64,000 bases of DNA from Acidobacteriota bacterium (GTDB lineage Bacteria > Acidobacteriota > Holophagae > Holophagales > Holophagaceae). Below are positions 42,001 through 49,342 of this stretch, piece by piece. Location: NCBI GenBank assembly GCA_016213735.1, contig JACQZU010000023.1, forward strand, positions 47,909-111,908, in the 5' to 3' direction. Positions within the stretch are counted from its first letter, which is position 1, and each line of letters starts with the position of its first letter. The position numbers and the translations under genes are program-made. The notes beneath the pieces were generated by a model that was given only the letters and a program-made list of their open reading frames with translations, was not told the DNA's origin and ran no database searches.

Positions 42001-44311
42001 CGCGCACTTCCACGGGGAAGGTGTAGGCGGCGGAGGCCGTCACGCGGGCGATCAGGTACTGCAGGCGGTTCGGGCCCCAGTTCACTTCGAACTTGCCGGC
42101 GTTGCCGGACATGGACCAGGGGTTGTAGAAGGCCACGGAGGCGCTGTTCACCACGGGCAGGTTGTTGGTGGTGTCCGCGGGCGGCACGGTGGCGGTGCCC
42201 ATGGAGCTGTGGGTGGCGTCCTTGTGGCCGGAGTTGGTCGCGGCAACGGTGTCGGGATCGTAGATCTGGACGTCAGCGGCATAGGTGGGGTCGCCACCCG
42301 CCATGGCGTTCAGCCAGCGCCAGGCCGCAGGGGTCGGGTTGGGGGCGCTGTAGTCGAAGCCGGTGCCGGCCAGGATGTCGTAGCGGCGGCTCTCGGGCTC
42401 CTGGATGCTGGGACGGCCGTAGGCGGTGGGATTGATGGTGGCGCCGCCGCCGATGGAAACAACGGAATTCGGGAAGAAGACGTTGTTGGTCTGGGCGCCG
42501 GGCACCAGGGTGATGGCGTTGGGAATGGTGGTCAGGGCGCCGATCTTGGGCCGGTTGTTGGGCTGCACCTTGATGCTGTAGTCGATGCGGCCGGCCTGGC
42601 TGGGATCGGTGATGGTGACGTAGGTGGAGGTGCTGGGGTTCCAGACCTTCTCATAGCCCATGACCGTGAAGGACCAGGTGGAGGGCAGGGCCACCACGGC
42701 GGCGCCGAGGTTGTCCACGGGGGCAAGGAGGGACAGGTAGGTGGAGAGCGGGCCGTTGTTGGCCTGCTCCTGGACCGCGGCCGGGCGCCAGGTCATGGTG
42801 CCGTTGCCGCCGTCGATCATCGGGAACTCGGAGGCGAGCGGCGACCAGGTGGGGCCGACGTTCCAGCCGTTCCAGAGCTTGGGATAGACGTCCGAGGGAC
42901 CGCCGGTGGCGATCAGGGTGAAGGGCTGGCCCACGGACAGGGAGGGCGGAGCGCTCACGTAGACCGAACGGGCGTCCACGATGTAGCTGATCTGGTCGCC
43001 TTCGGCGTCGCGGAAGAGCGTGCGGGCGGTCCAGCCGGCCACGGCCTGGTCCGCACCGCCAGCGAACACGTTGCTGAAGGCGGCGTCGGTGGCCTGGGCG
43101 TCGGCGGCGTGGTTGGTCTCGCCGTTGCCGTAGAAGGTGGCGGAATAGGAGGTCAGCCAGTCCACCGCGGAGGGATAGAAGCGGGCGCGGCCGGTCACCT
43201 GGTCCTTGACCTGGGACTTGTCGAAGAACTTCACGCCGCTGACGGTCTCGGTGTAGGGCGAGCTGTTCAGGGCGGGCTTGGAATCGGCCACCACCTGGAT
43301 GGAGAGGGGCTTGGTGGCGGAAAGACCCCGGGCGTCGGTGGCGGTGATGTTCACCGTGATCTGGCCCAGGCTGGTCTGAGGTACGAAGGAAGAGTTCGTG
43401 ATGATGTTGACGCTGTTGCCGCTGGTCGCGTCCAGCACCAGGCCGGGCACCGAGGTGGTCATGGCCCAGAGGGTGATGGCGTCGCCGTTGGGATCGGTGG
43501 CCTGCACGGGGAAGCCGGTGCCGCCCTGGGTCAGGGGGATGTAGTGGTTCGTCGGCAGGTTGGGCAGGCTGGTGGTGGTGATGATGGGCGGCTGGTTGCC
43601 GTTGAAGTAGGTCAGGGAGACCGTCTGGGTGGCGGTGGCGCCCAGGACCACGGTGGTGCCGGGGAGCTTGTCCACGGCCTGGACCGTGAAGGTGGCGGTC
43701 ACGGAGGTCTTGCCCGAGGGCACGGTGCCGGTGAAGCTCACGGCGCCGGAGGTGGCGTTGATCGAGACGGACGCGCCGGTGACGGCGGCGCCGGCGTTGT
43801 CCACGAAGGTGGGCGTGCCGGTGACGCTGTACTGCACGTCATCCGTGTCGGGATCCTGGGCGGAGACCTGGAAGTTGGTCCAGTTGATCGTATTGCTGGT
43901 GCCGATCAGCTGCCCGCTGGCCTGGCTGATGAACTGGGGCGGGCGGTTCGCGGCGACGGCCACGGTCAGGGTGCTGGCCGCGGAGGTGGCGCCGGAGGTG
44001 TTCTTCGCCACGGCGGAAATCGTGGTGGAACCCGCGGTGGTGGCGTTGAGCTGGTAGGTGTTCCCCTGGATCGCGTTGCCGTTCACGATGAACGACACGG
44101 CCTGGCCCTGGGGATCCACGGAGCTCAGGTTGTAGAACGCGGGGTGCAACGTGATGGCGTTGGTGGGTCCAACGATCACGGGTGCGCTGGGAGCCTGGAT
44201 CGTCTGCTGCGGGGTGGAAGAGCTGCTGCTTCCACCGCAGGCGACCATCACGAGCGCCAGTGCCGACAGGGACGCGAGCCCTACCGAGTTGCGGAGAGAG
44301 GTGTTTCTCAT
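39086..44311 (-). CDS. Giant cell-surface lipoprotein
   Basis: 1741 residues. Lipoprotein signal MRNTSLRNSVGLASLSALAL...VAC (Cys25), then a Ser-rich linker. Residues ~40-330 contain repeated Ig/cadherin-like domains with VAANRPPQFIS and NQPPIITTTSLPN junctions. A long middle region rich in Asn, Gly, Trp and Tyr has no family I recognise. The final ~170 residues form an Fn3-like module (NPIVRPIQFLRV, NLRLTWQASV, VYFFRVRTVWHK) that resembles the end of the 34909-37404 protein. GGAGG sits 4 nt before the ATG; a possible promoter lies about 75 bp upstream. Likely exposed at the surface, perhaps in adhesion or matrix assembly; this is inference. Confidence 0.8.
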   Translation of the reverse strand: MRNTSLRNSVGLASLSALALVMVACGGSSSSSTPQQTIQAPSAPVIVGPTNAITLHPAFYNLSSVDPQGQAVSFIVNGNAIQGNTYQLNATTAGSTTISAVAKNTSGATSAASTLTVAVAANRPPQFISQASGQLIGTSNTINWTNFQVSAQDPDTDDVQYSVTGTPTFVDNAGAAVTGASVSINATSGAVSFTGTVPSGKTSVTATFTVQAVDKLPGTTVVLGATATQTVSLTYFNGNQPPIITTTSLPNLPTNHYIPLTQGGTGFPVQATDPNGDAITLWAMTTSVPGLVLDATSGNSVNIITNSSFVPQTSLGQITVNITATDARGLSATKPLSIQVVADSKPALNSSPYTETVSGVKFFDKSQVKDQVTGRARFYPSAVDWLTSYSATFYGNGETNHAADAQATDAAFSNVFAGGADQAVAGWTARTLFRDAEGDQISYIVDARSVYVSAPPSLSVGQPFTLIATGGPSDVYPKLWNGWNVGPTWSPLASEFPMIDGGNGTMTWRPAAVQEQANNGPLSTYLSLLAPVDNLGAAVVALPSTWSFTVMGYEKVWNPSTSTYVTITDPSQAGRIDYSIKVQPNNRPKIGALTTIPNAITLVPGAQTNNVFFPNSVVSIGGGATINPTAYGRPSIQEPESRRYDILAGTGFDYSAPNPTPAAWRWLNAMAGGDPTYAADVQIYDPDTVAATNSGHKDATHSSMGTATVPPADTTNNLPVVNSASVAFYNPWSMSGNAGKFEVNWGPNRLQYLIARVTASAAYTFPVEVRDQYERQANRTLGINPIFGTVRFTNARTRMLYDTTSWASALVLRGSFGSSVTNFPGDPVVAASTTYFTLSYLPFLGTGATDETNNVTTFLFSGSGPASGIHAAPTVPAAVAPNGSLYTVGSWITLNSTEQPQTGYHTGNPLNNELNFNVPSYAQGYYGTSGSSTRSDWKPFNYTWVNGQNPSNPTAADNYALYDYANREMRGHVIPSNSPYLFAINQGWFTYGYSGYGNKFPTGLQGSTLEIERRVDWAPVFGPNPAWGNSGYWYDIAPTARGWYYNLYQGEVDVQNASPGHAVSLPDPYDNTSLRWTYSWPTQITQSNFQIASLGGPNVWQKGDVMQVAVPGQSTNGRYFFVGDGSNSDPQRANIFGWGMNGMSSTGGTLTDTDLVFGTSTSTFNGLIMATNTPFHVPSDSLWIWSNWNGAPTSNMLNMPNRTTFSPGASASQLPYATATKGYIHNQVAGSFMFTDPGLLAVYPQGNADAALVQLGGDPMVYFSWMRQDPTYPTAWGTWDASMMVPGSTYTATGGQTVVPAFSMAKNVANSTLPASYGTDAQISMATGNLPGQNHASNIDVSTDASLYNSNILSAQGWARSQWGLAAPTMGYQPSGTNNARLVNPAFDGTVVPAPGIKAWDNLTTNFKTLVPANVSTDGGVRDSAIVYAVRKHNDEKGNSLAELGLAGIQPSDPMIMQWYNLQNASDVPLDASTIASTNMVDVSAAGDWPVAFTCYSPFVGNNEYAHVMEFKVNYLVGMVYPDANVAAPTTETLAKVPAVMANVFPLGAPVTDPSCTNPGNTVNPGNPIVRPIQFLRVSDYVANTAPGVLKSTLDLVNSNPSNSSTGAGALNLTAGGNTYIQARSNLRLTWQASVNNQVLPSGYIFEIYQLTGTATTTNQPVLVATVRVGHLGGRDAIQKMYLPSMHSFTGLDGIAAPNTAVYFFRVRTVWHKGINFEKQPTKQSIPMAYADYVSAPFVTN

Positions 44312-44383
44312 GCTGCCTCCAAGAGGGATGGGGAGAAGTGACAAGGCTTCTCGCAGTTTCGTCCAAATGGACTGTTGGTTAAG

Positions 44384-44412
44384 AGATACGACAGGGATGA
44401 CGACCCGGTCAA
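44384..44412 (-). promoter_or_regulatory. Candidate promoter of the giant lipoprotein gene
   Basis: On the minus strand TTGACC (44412-44407), 17 bp, then GTATCT (44389-44384), about 72 bp before the start codon. The -35 fits well; the -10 is poor. The surrounding DNA is AT-richer than the genes around it. Confidence 0.35.
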
Positions 44413-44774
44413 CTTGTTTGTGGTTATGGAAGGACAACAATGGATGGACAGCATCGAAACGACACCCCGGAGAAGAGACACCTCCCCCGGGATCCCCATT
44501 GCACGATTTCCGTCCCTTTGAGTCAAGACAAAGTTCGGGCATGGGATTTCCGGCGGGTGGCCGCCGGACTCGCTTGCGGTGGGGGGGAGCTTGGGTATTG
44601 GTTTCATTTGCTGAAATTTAACGGGTTAAAAATTAGGGTCTGAACATGGAATTCCGGGGAGTTCCCGGCAGACCCGGATTGGGGTCAAAACAATGGCTTC
44701 GGTCAGAGAGGATGCACAGGCCTTGCCATTCGAGAGTTGTCGGTGAAGACTCCCGGACGGACCGGGAAACCCGC

Positions 44775-44780
44775 TAGAAT
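44775..44780 (+). promoter_or_regulatory. Putative -10 of the cysM-pyrE operon
   Basis: TAGAAT in the context CCGCTAGAATC, 18 nt before the ATG at 44799, with GGAG between. No good -35 at the expected distance. Confidence 0.4.
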
Positions 44781-44798
44781 CAGCCCTTCGGAGCCCAG

Positions 44799-45746
44799 AT
44801 GCCTCGCCCCACACGAACCGCCCCCTGCGTCAACTCCGTCCTGGACCTCATCGGGGGGACGCCGCTTCTCCGCTTGAACCGTTGGTCTCCGGAAATCGAA
44901 ATTTTCACGAAGCTCGAGTACCTTCAGCCGGGCGGAAGCATCAAGGACCGGATCGGGGTCGGCATGCTCGACGCGGCCGAGGCCACCGGACGGATCCGTC
45001 GGGGGGAGAGCACCATCATCGAGCCCACCGCCGGGAACACCGGGATCGCCCTGGCCCTGGCCTGCCGGGCCCGAGGCTACCGCCTGATCATCTGCATGAC
45101 CACCAAGTACAGCCGGGAAAAAATGCTGCTCATGAAGGCCCTGGGGGCCGAACTCGAACTCATCCCCAAGGAACTCGGCATGACCGGTGCCATCGCCCGG
45201 GCCAAGGAGCTCGAGGCCCGGATTCCAGGGGCCTGGGTTCCCCAGCAGTTCGAGAATCCCAGCAACCCCGAGACCCACCACCGGACCACCGCCCAGGAAA
45301 TCTGGGACCAGATGGAGGGGCGGGTGGACGGTGTGGCCCTGGCCGCGGGCTCTGGAGGCACCTTCACGGGCGTGGTCCGTTTCCTGAAGGAGCGCAATCC
45401 CGCGCTCGTGGCCGCCTGCGTCCAACCCGTCGGAAGCGTCTACGGGGGGCGTCCCCAGGGGGACTGGAAGGTGGAGGGCATCGGCAACTGGTGGATCCCG
45501 GAGGCCCTGGACCTCTCCCTGGCCGACCGGATCATCGACGTCTCCGACGAGGATGCCCTCCGCACCCAGCGGGAACTCATCCTCGAGGAAGGCTGTCTCG
45601 TGGCGGGCTCCTCCGGGGCGAACGCCTGGGCGGCCCGGGAACTGGGCCGGGGGCTGCCTCCGGGCTCCCGGGTGGTGACGGTGTTCCCCGACGGGGCCGA
45701 GCGATACATGAGCAAGTTCCCCGTGGCCGAAGTGGAGCTGCCGTGA
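44799..45746 (+). CDS. cysM: PLP-dependent cysteine synthase / cystathionine beta-synthase family enzyme
   Basis: 315 residues. LIGGTPLLRLNR, PGGSIKDR with the PLP lysine Lys49, phosphate-loop PTAGNTG (76-82), GSGGT (184-188) and GSSGAN (near 275) are all present. The family makes cysteine from O-acetylserine (or O-phosphoserine) and sulfide, or cystathionine from serine and homocysteine. The sequence cannot firmly separate these; KYSREKMLLMKALGAEL is common to CysK/CysM and CBS-type enzymes. No CBS regulatory domain follows. It is the first gene of a coupled set with pyrE and the adenosyltransferase. Confidence 0.88.
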   Translation: MPRPTRTAPCVNSVLDLIGGTPLLRLNRWSPEIEIFTKLEYLQPGGSIKDRIGVGMLDAAEATGRIRRGESTIIEPTAGNTGIALALACRARGYRLIICMTTKYSREKMLLMKALGAELELIPKELGMTGAIARAKELEARIPGAWVPQQFENPSNPETHHRTTAQEIWDQMEGRVDGVALAAGSGGTFTGVVRFLKERNPALVAACVQPVGSVYGGRPQGDWKVEGIGNWWIPEALDLSLADRIIDVSDEDALRTQRELILEEGCLVAGSSGANAWAARELGRGLPPGSRVVTVFPDGAERYMSKFPVAEVELP

Positions 45747-46393
45747 AGCCCGACGAGCTGGCCCAGGCCCTCCTGGATCTCGGTGCCGTGCGGCTCTCGC
45801 CCCGAGACCCCTTCACCTGGGCCAGCGGCCTGAGGGCCCCCATCTACTGCGACAACCGCCTGCTCCTGGGTCATCCGGGGATCCGGCGGCGCATCGTGAC
45901 CGCCCTGGCCGAGCGGGCCGCGCGCTTCCACCCCACCCTGATCGGCGGCACGGCCACCGCGGGGGTGCCCTGGGCCGCCATGGTGGCGCAGGACCTGGAC
46001 CTCCCCATGGCCTACGCCCGTCCAGAACGGAAGAATCATGGGATGGGGCGGCGGGTGGAGGGCTCCTCCCCCGCCGGCCACCGCGTGGTGCTCATGGAGG
46101 ATCTCATCAGCACCGGGGGCTCCAGCCTGCGGTGCGCCGAAGTGCTGCGAGAAGAAGGGGCCGAGGTCCTCGAGGTGCTCGCCCTCTTCAGCTACGGCCT
46201 GCCCCGCGCCGACGAGGCCTTCCGGGCGGCAGGCATCCCGCTCCATACCCTGGCCACCTTCGACGTCCTCCGCGCCACGGCCCTGGCCAGGGGCCTCCTC
46301 GACGCCGCGGACGACCAGGCCCTGGCTGAATGGCGGGCGGACACGGGCGGCTGGAGCCGCCGCTTCGAGGACTCCAGGCGGGGTGGGCCATGA
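45743..46393 (+). CDS. pyrE: Orotate phosphoribosyltransferase
   Basis: 216 residues. The phosphoribosyl-pyrophosphate loop VLMEDLISTGGSS is at 116-128; FTWASGLRAPIYCDNR (24-39), LIGGTATAGVPWAA (66-79) and YARPERKNHGMGRRVEG (91-107) are OPRTase features. It makes orotidine monophosphate in pyrimidine synthesis. The start is GTG, overlapping the cysM stop as GTGA (45743-45746); the same frame is open upstream but as a shadow of cysM. Its stop overlaps the next start as ATGA. Confidence 0.92.
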   Translation: MKPDELAQALLDLGAVRLSPRDPFTWASGLRAPIYCDNRLLLGHPGIRRRIVTALAERAARFHPTLIGGTATAGVPWAAMVAQDLDLPMAYARPERKNHGMGRRVEGSSPAGHRVVLMEDLISTGGSSLRCAEVLREEGAEVLEVLALFSYGLPRADEAFRAAGIPLHTLATFDVLRATALARGLLDAADDQALAEWRADTGGWSRRFEDSRRGGP

Positions 46394-46941
46394 AGATCTA
46401 CACCCGCGGCGGCGACGATGGCACCACGGGCCTCCTGGGCGGAGGACGGGTGCGGAAGTCCGACCCTCGCCTGGCGGCCCTCGGGGCCCTGGACGAATTG
46501 AACGCCGCCCTGGGCCTGCTCCGCCCGCAGCTCTCGGATGCCGGCGGGGCCCGGGACGCCCTGGGCCGCGTTCAGCGGGACCTCTTTCATTTCGGGTCCC
46601 TGGTGGCCTCGGCGGGCGGCGCCAGCCCCTCCCTGAGGGATCGTCTGACCGTCCCCCCCTGGGACCCGGCGGACATGGAGGCCGACATTGATCGCCTGAC
46701 CGCCCTGGCCCCGCCACTGAACGCCTTCGTGCTGCCCGGAGGCGCGCCGGGCTCGGTCTGGGCCCATCTGGCCCGGGCGGTCTGCCGCCGCGCGGAACGG
46801 AACCTGGTGTCCCTGTCGGGAGAAACCTTCGTGGAGGCCGGGGTCCTGGTGTACCTGAACCGCCTCGGGGATTGGCTCTTCGCCCTGGCCCGGGCCGAAA
46901 ACGCCCTGGCGGGCGTGGCCGACGAACGCTGGGTGCCCTGA
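46390..46941 (+). CDS. ATP:cob(I)alamin adenosyltransferase, PduO type
   Basis: 183 residues. MKIYTRGGDDGTTGLLGGG and RVRKSDPRLAALGALDELNAALG are the ATP-binding start of PduO-type enzymes (usual TKTGDDGTTxLxGG); FVLPGG and ARAVCRRAERNLVSL carry the conserved Arg-rich helix, and YLNRLGDWLFALAR closes the fold. It makes adenosylcobalamin, the cofactor of mutases such as IcmF, whose gene lies at 60573. The TKTG stretch reads YTRGG, a minor change. The ATG overlaps the pyrE stop (46390-46393). Confidence 0.88.
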   Translation: MKIYTRGGDDGTTGLLGGGRVRKSDPRLAALGALDELNAALGLLRPQLSDAGGARDALGRVQRDLFHFGSLVASAGGASPSLRDRLTVPPWDPADMEADIDRLTALAPPLNAFVLPGGAPGSVWAHLARAVCRRAERNLVSLSGETFVEAGVLVYLNRLGDWLFALARAENALAGVADERWVP

Positions 46942-46951
46942 GGAGGGTCGA

Positions 46952-47965
46952 TCAACCCAGGGCGCCGGCTTCCTCGTCGCCACGGTGCTGCCAGAGACGC
47001 TTCTCGGCGACGCGGAGCCAGTGTTCCGCTGCCAGGACGCCTTCCCCGTTGTGGAGGCGCTGGAAGTGGCCGCGGATGTGGCGAAGGGTCCGGGGAATGG
47101 CTGGGGCGAAGTGCCCCTTTTTCCGCGTGACGATCTGGTATCCGAAAGCCCCGAGGGCCTTGAAATTGCGCTGGAGGGCGCTGAGGCGCAACTCTTCCAG
47201 GAGATCCTGCTCCGCCCAGCCGAGTTCCTTCCGCACCTGGCCGAGCAACCGGGCCCCCGCTTCCCGGGACCAGTCCCAATACCCGTCGAAGAGGATGGTG
47301 GCCAGGTCGCAGGTTGCGGGACCGCAGCCCGCGTCCTGGAAGTTCAGCACCACAAGGTTGTCCCCCTGGACCATGAGGTTGCGCACGTTGAATTCCCGGT
47401 GGGCGAGGAAGCGCGCCCGCGGGTGCAGGGTCGCGTGGACCTCGTCCATCATGCGGTCCAGCCACTTGGGCGGGTCCTTCTGCAGGAAGTCATTGAAGAA
47501 GTGGGCCCGGCTGAAGGCCCATTCGAAGTCCAGGCGGGCGTGGTCCAGGCGGCGGGCCATGAAAAAGGCCTGGGGCGGGGCCCCCAGCGTGAGGGGTCCA
47601 AGCCACGTCCCCAGCAGCCAGCCGGCCCGCTCCGCCCAGGCGGTCTCCTCCTCGGGATGGGCGACGAGGCGGGCCTCCAGCGTGGTCTCTCCGAGATCCT
47701 CCAGAAGCAGCATCCGGTGGTCATCCCAGGCCTGGATGATGGTGGGGACCCTCATCACGGGGTCAAGGTAGGCGTGGAGGGCCCGGAACTCGAAATAGGG
47801 GTCCTCGTCCTGGCCGGCCTGCAGCGGGGGGTAGAGCACCACCAGGGCGGACCCCAGGCTGGGGTGTTCCACCCGGAAGTAGCGGCGGACCCCCGCACCC
47901 CCGCTCAGGGGACGGGGGTGGGCGCAGCCCCATCGATCCAGGGCGAGCCGGAGCCTCGCATCCAT
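46952..47965 (-). CDS. Aminoglycoside-phosphotransferase-fold (AmgK-like) kinase with altered catalytic residues
   Basis: 337 residues. The protein aligns with AmgK-type sugar kinases of the APH family: ALHAYLDPVMRVPTIIQAWDDHRMLLLEDLG, then HREFNVRNLM at 189-198 and VLNFQDAGCGPATCDLATILFD at 206-227. In AmgK-like enzymes the first is HRDxxxRNLM and the second DFQDA; here the catalytic Asp is Glu191 and the metal-binding Asp is Asn208. It may therefore be a pseudokinase or have changed activity. The ATG at 47965 follows a TAGAGT box by 7 nt. Downstream of the CNNM-type gene by 35 bp. Confidence 0.75.
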   Translation of the reverse strand: MDARLRLALDRWGCAHPRPLSGGAGVRRYFRVEHPSLGSALVVLYPPLQAGQDEDPYFEFRALHAYLDPVMRVPTIIQAWDDHRMLLLEDLGETTLEARLVAHPEEETAWAERAGWLLGTWLGPLTLGAPPQAFFMARRLDHARLDFEWAFSRAHFFNDFLQKDPPKWLDRMMDEVHATLHPRARFLAHREFNVRNLMVQGDNLVVLNFQDAGCGPATCDLATILFDGYWDWSREAGARLLGQVRKELGWAEQDLLEELRLSALQRNFKALGAFGYQIVTRKKGHFAPAIPRTLRHIRGHFQRLHNGEGVLAAEHWLRVAEKRLWQHRGDEEAGALG

Positions 47966-47972
47966 GGGGAAT

Positions 47973-47978
47973 ACTCTA
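47973..47978 (-). promoter_or_regulatory. Putative -10 giving a leaderless kinase mRNA
   Basis: TAGAGT on the minus strand ends 7 nt before the ATG at 47965, with no ribosome-binding site between. Context CGGGTAGAGTATTCCCC. Confidence 0.35.
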
Positions 47979-48000
47979 CCCGGCCGGTGAGAAAGCGGCG

Positions 48001-49335
48001 TCAGGGCGGACCCTCGGGGGCGGGAGGCTCGGATCCGGGGCCGGGGGGCGGTCCCGGGAAGGGTTTGAGGAGGAACTGGCCCGCCGCCAAACCGCGCATG
48101 GTCAGCACCCGCACCCGCCAACCCTGGATCCTCACCTCGTCCCCGGCCCGCAGGATCCTCCCCAGCTGTTCCTGAAGGTAGCCGCCCAGGCTCACGGAGC
48201 CTTCCCCGGATTCGATCCGGAGTCCCAGGTGGTCCTCCAGTTGCTCGAGGAGCACGTCTCCCCGTGCGATCCAGGAGCCCCGGGCGGTCCGCCGGAGCTG
48301 GATCACCTCCCGGTCGAACTCGTCCTCGATCTCGCCGACCAGTTCCTCAAGGACGTCCTCCAAGGTCACGAGCCCGTCCACCCCCCCATGCTCGTTCACC
48401 ACGAGGGCGAGGTGCTGCTTCTGCAACTGGAAGTCCATCAGGAGGTCCTGGATCCGCCTCATTTCCGGCACCAGGAAGGCCGGCCGGGCCAGGCTGCGGA
48501 GGTCCAGGTCGCCCTCGTCGCGCACCCGCCAGAGCAGCTCCTTGAGATGCACCACCCCCACCACCTGGTCCAGGTCCCCGTCCACGAGGGGGATCCGTGT
48601 GTGGGGGCTGGACCGTGCCAGCTGAAGGTTCTCCTCCAGGGGCTTCCGCAGGTCGAAGGTGACGACCTGGGCCCGGGGAACGGCGATCTCCTTGATGGTC
48701 CGCTTCGAGAAGTCGAACAGGTTCCCGATCAGCTCCTTCCTGGAAAGGCCCAGCATCCCCTTGGCTTGGCTGCTTTCCAGCATCCGGCGGAACTCCTCCT
48801 CGGAAGGGAGGTGGTCAGGATCCGGTTCGTCCCGAATGCCCAGGAGGGATTCCACGCCACGGGCCAGCTTCAGCAGGCCGGCGGTGAGGGGTGCCACCAT
48901 CCGGGACCAGAACAGCAAGGGGCGCGCGGTGCGAAGGGCCCATGCGGTGGCCGAACCGATCGCCACCCGCCGCGGCACCAGTTCGGCGAGCACGACCTGT
49001 GCGGTGGTCACGACAAGGAGCCCGAGGGTTCCACCCAGAACGGTCCCCACCCCCCGCCAGGGCAGGAATCCGAAGGCCCGATGGAACAGGGCCGACACCC
49101 CGGGCTCCCCCAGGGCTCCGATGGCCACGGTGGCCAGGGTGATCCCCACCTGGATGCTGGAGAGGTGTCCCCCGAGGTTTCCGTGCACCAGGAGGGCGTC
49201 CCTCGCCCGGGCATCGTGGGCCGCCCGCTCCTCCAGGGCCGTGCTTCGGACCCGCACCGCCGAGAACTCCGCCAGGACGAAGAACGCGGTCGCCAGGATG
49301 AGGCAGAGCGTGGCGATCCAGGGTCCCGGGTGCAC
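48001..49335 (-). CDS. CNNM/CorC-family membrane protein with CBS domains
   Basis: 444 residues. An N-terminal DUF21 membrane domain (about 1-165; ILATAFFVLAEFSAVRVRS, LGGHLSSIQVGITLATVAIGALGEP) is followed by two CBS domains (about 210-330; VVTFDLRKPLEENLQLARSSPHTRIPLV, FQLQKQHLALVVNEHGGVDGLVTLEDVLEELVGEIEDEFD) and a C-terminal CorC_HlyC domain. This is the family of magnesium/cobalt exporters once annotated as hemolysins. GTxxLEDVLEELVGEI is diagnostic. It follows the coiled-coil gene by 7 bp and precedes the kinase. Confidence 0.87.
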   Translation of the reverse strand: MHPGPWIATLCLILATAFFVLAEFSAVRVRSTALEERAAHDARARDALLVHGNLGGHLSSIQVGITLATVAIGALGEPGVSALFHRAFGFLPWRGVGTVLGGTLGLLVVTTAQVVLAELVPRRVAIGSATAWALRTARPLLFWSRMVAPLTAGLLKLARGVESLLGIRDEPDPDHLPSEEEFRRMLESSQAKGMLGLSRKELIGNLFDFSKRTIKEIAVPRAQVVTFDLRKPLEENLQLARSSPHTRIPLVDGDLDQVVGVVHLKELLWRVRDEGDLDLRSLARPAFLVPEMRRIQDLLMDFQLQKQHLALVVNEHGGVDGLVTLEDVLEELVGEIEDEFDREVIQLRRTARGSWIARGDVLLEQLEDHLGLRIESGEGSVSLGGYLQEQLGRILRAGDEVRIQGWRVRVLTMRGLAAGQFLLKPFPGPPPGPGSEPPAPEGPP

Positions 49336-49342
49336 GGGGTTT

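Larger units (their letters stand above)
44312..44798. other. 487-bp divergent intergenic region
   Basis: No credible gene. It holds the candidate promoter for the giant lipoprotein (44384-44412), a 7-bp perfect hairpin CCGGCGG-GTGG-CCGCCGG (44550-44567), a palindrome TTTAACGGGTTAAA (44617-44630) in an AT-rich patch, GGAATTCC (44648-44655), and a TAGAAT box (44775-44780) for the cysM operon. I looked for a recognisable riboswitch core on both strands and found none. Confidence 0.5.

Noticed and set aside
39053..44341. A 1762-codon open frame on the plus strand opposite the giant lipoprotein
   Set aside because: It mirrors the lipoprotein gene almost exactly and is Gly/Val/His-rich with no start signal or domain; long antisense frames arise from strong G/C third-position bias. 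The lipoprotein has a signal peptide, ribosome-binding site, promoter and terminator.
44641..44798. A sulfur- or SAM-responsive riboswitch before cysM
   Set aside because: I could not find the conserved cores of SAM, SAH or related riboswitches on either strand.
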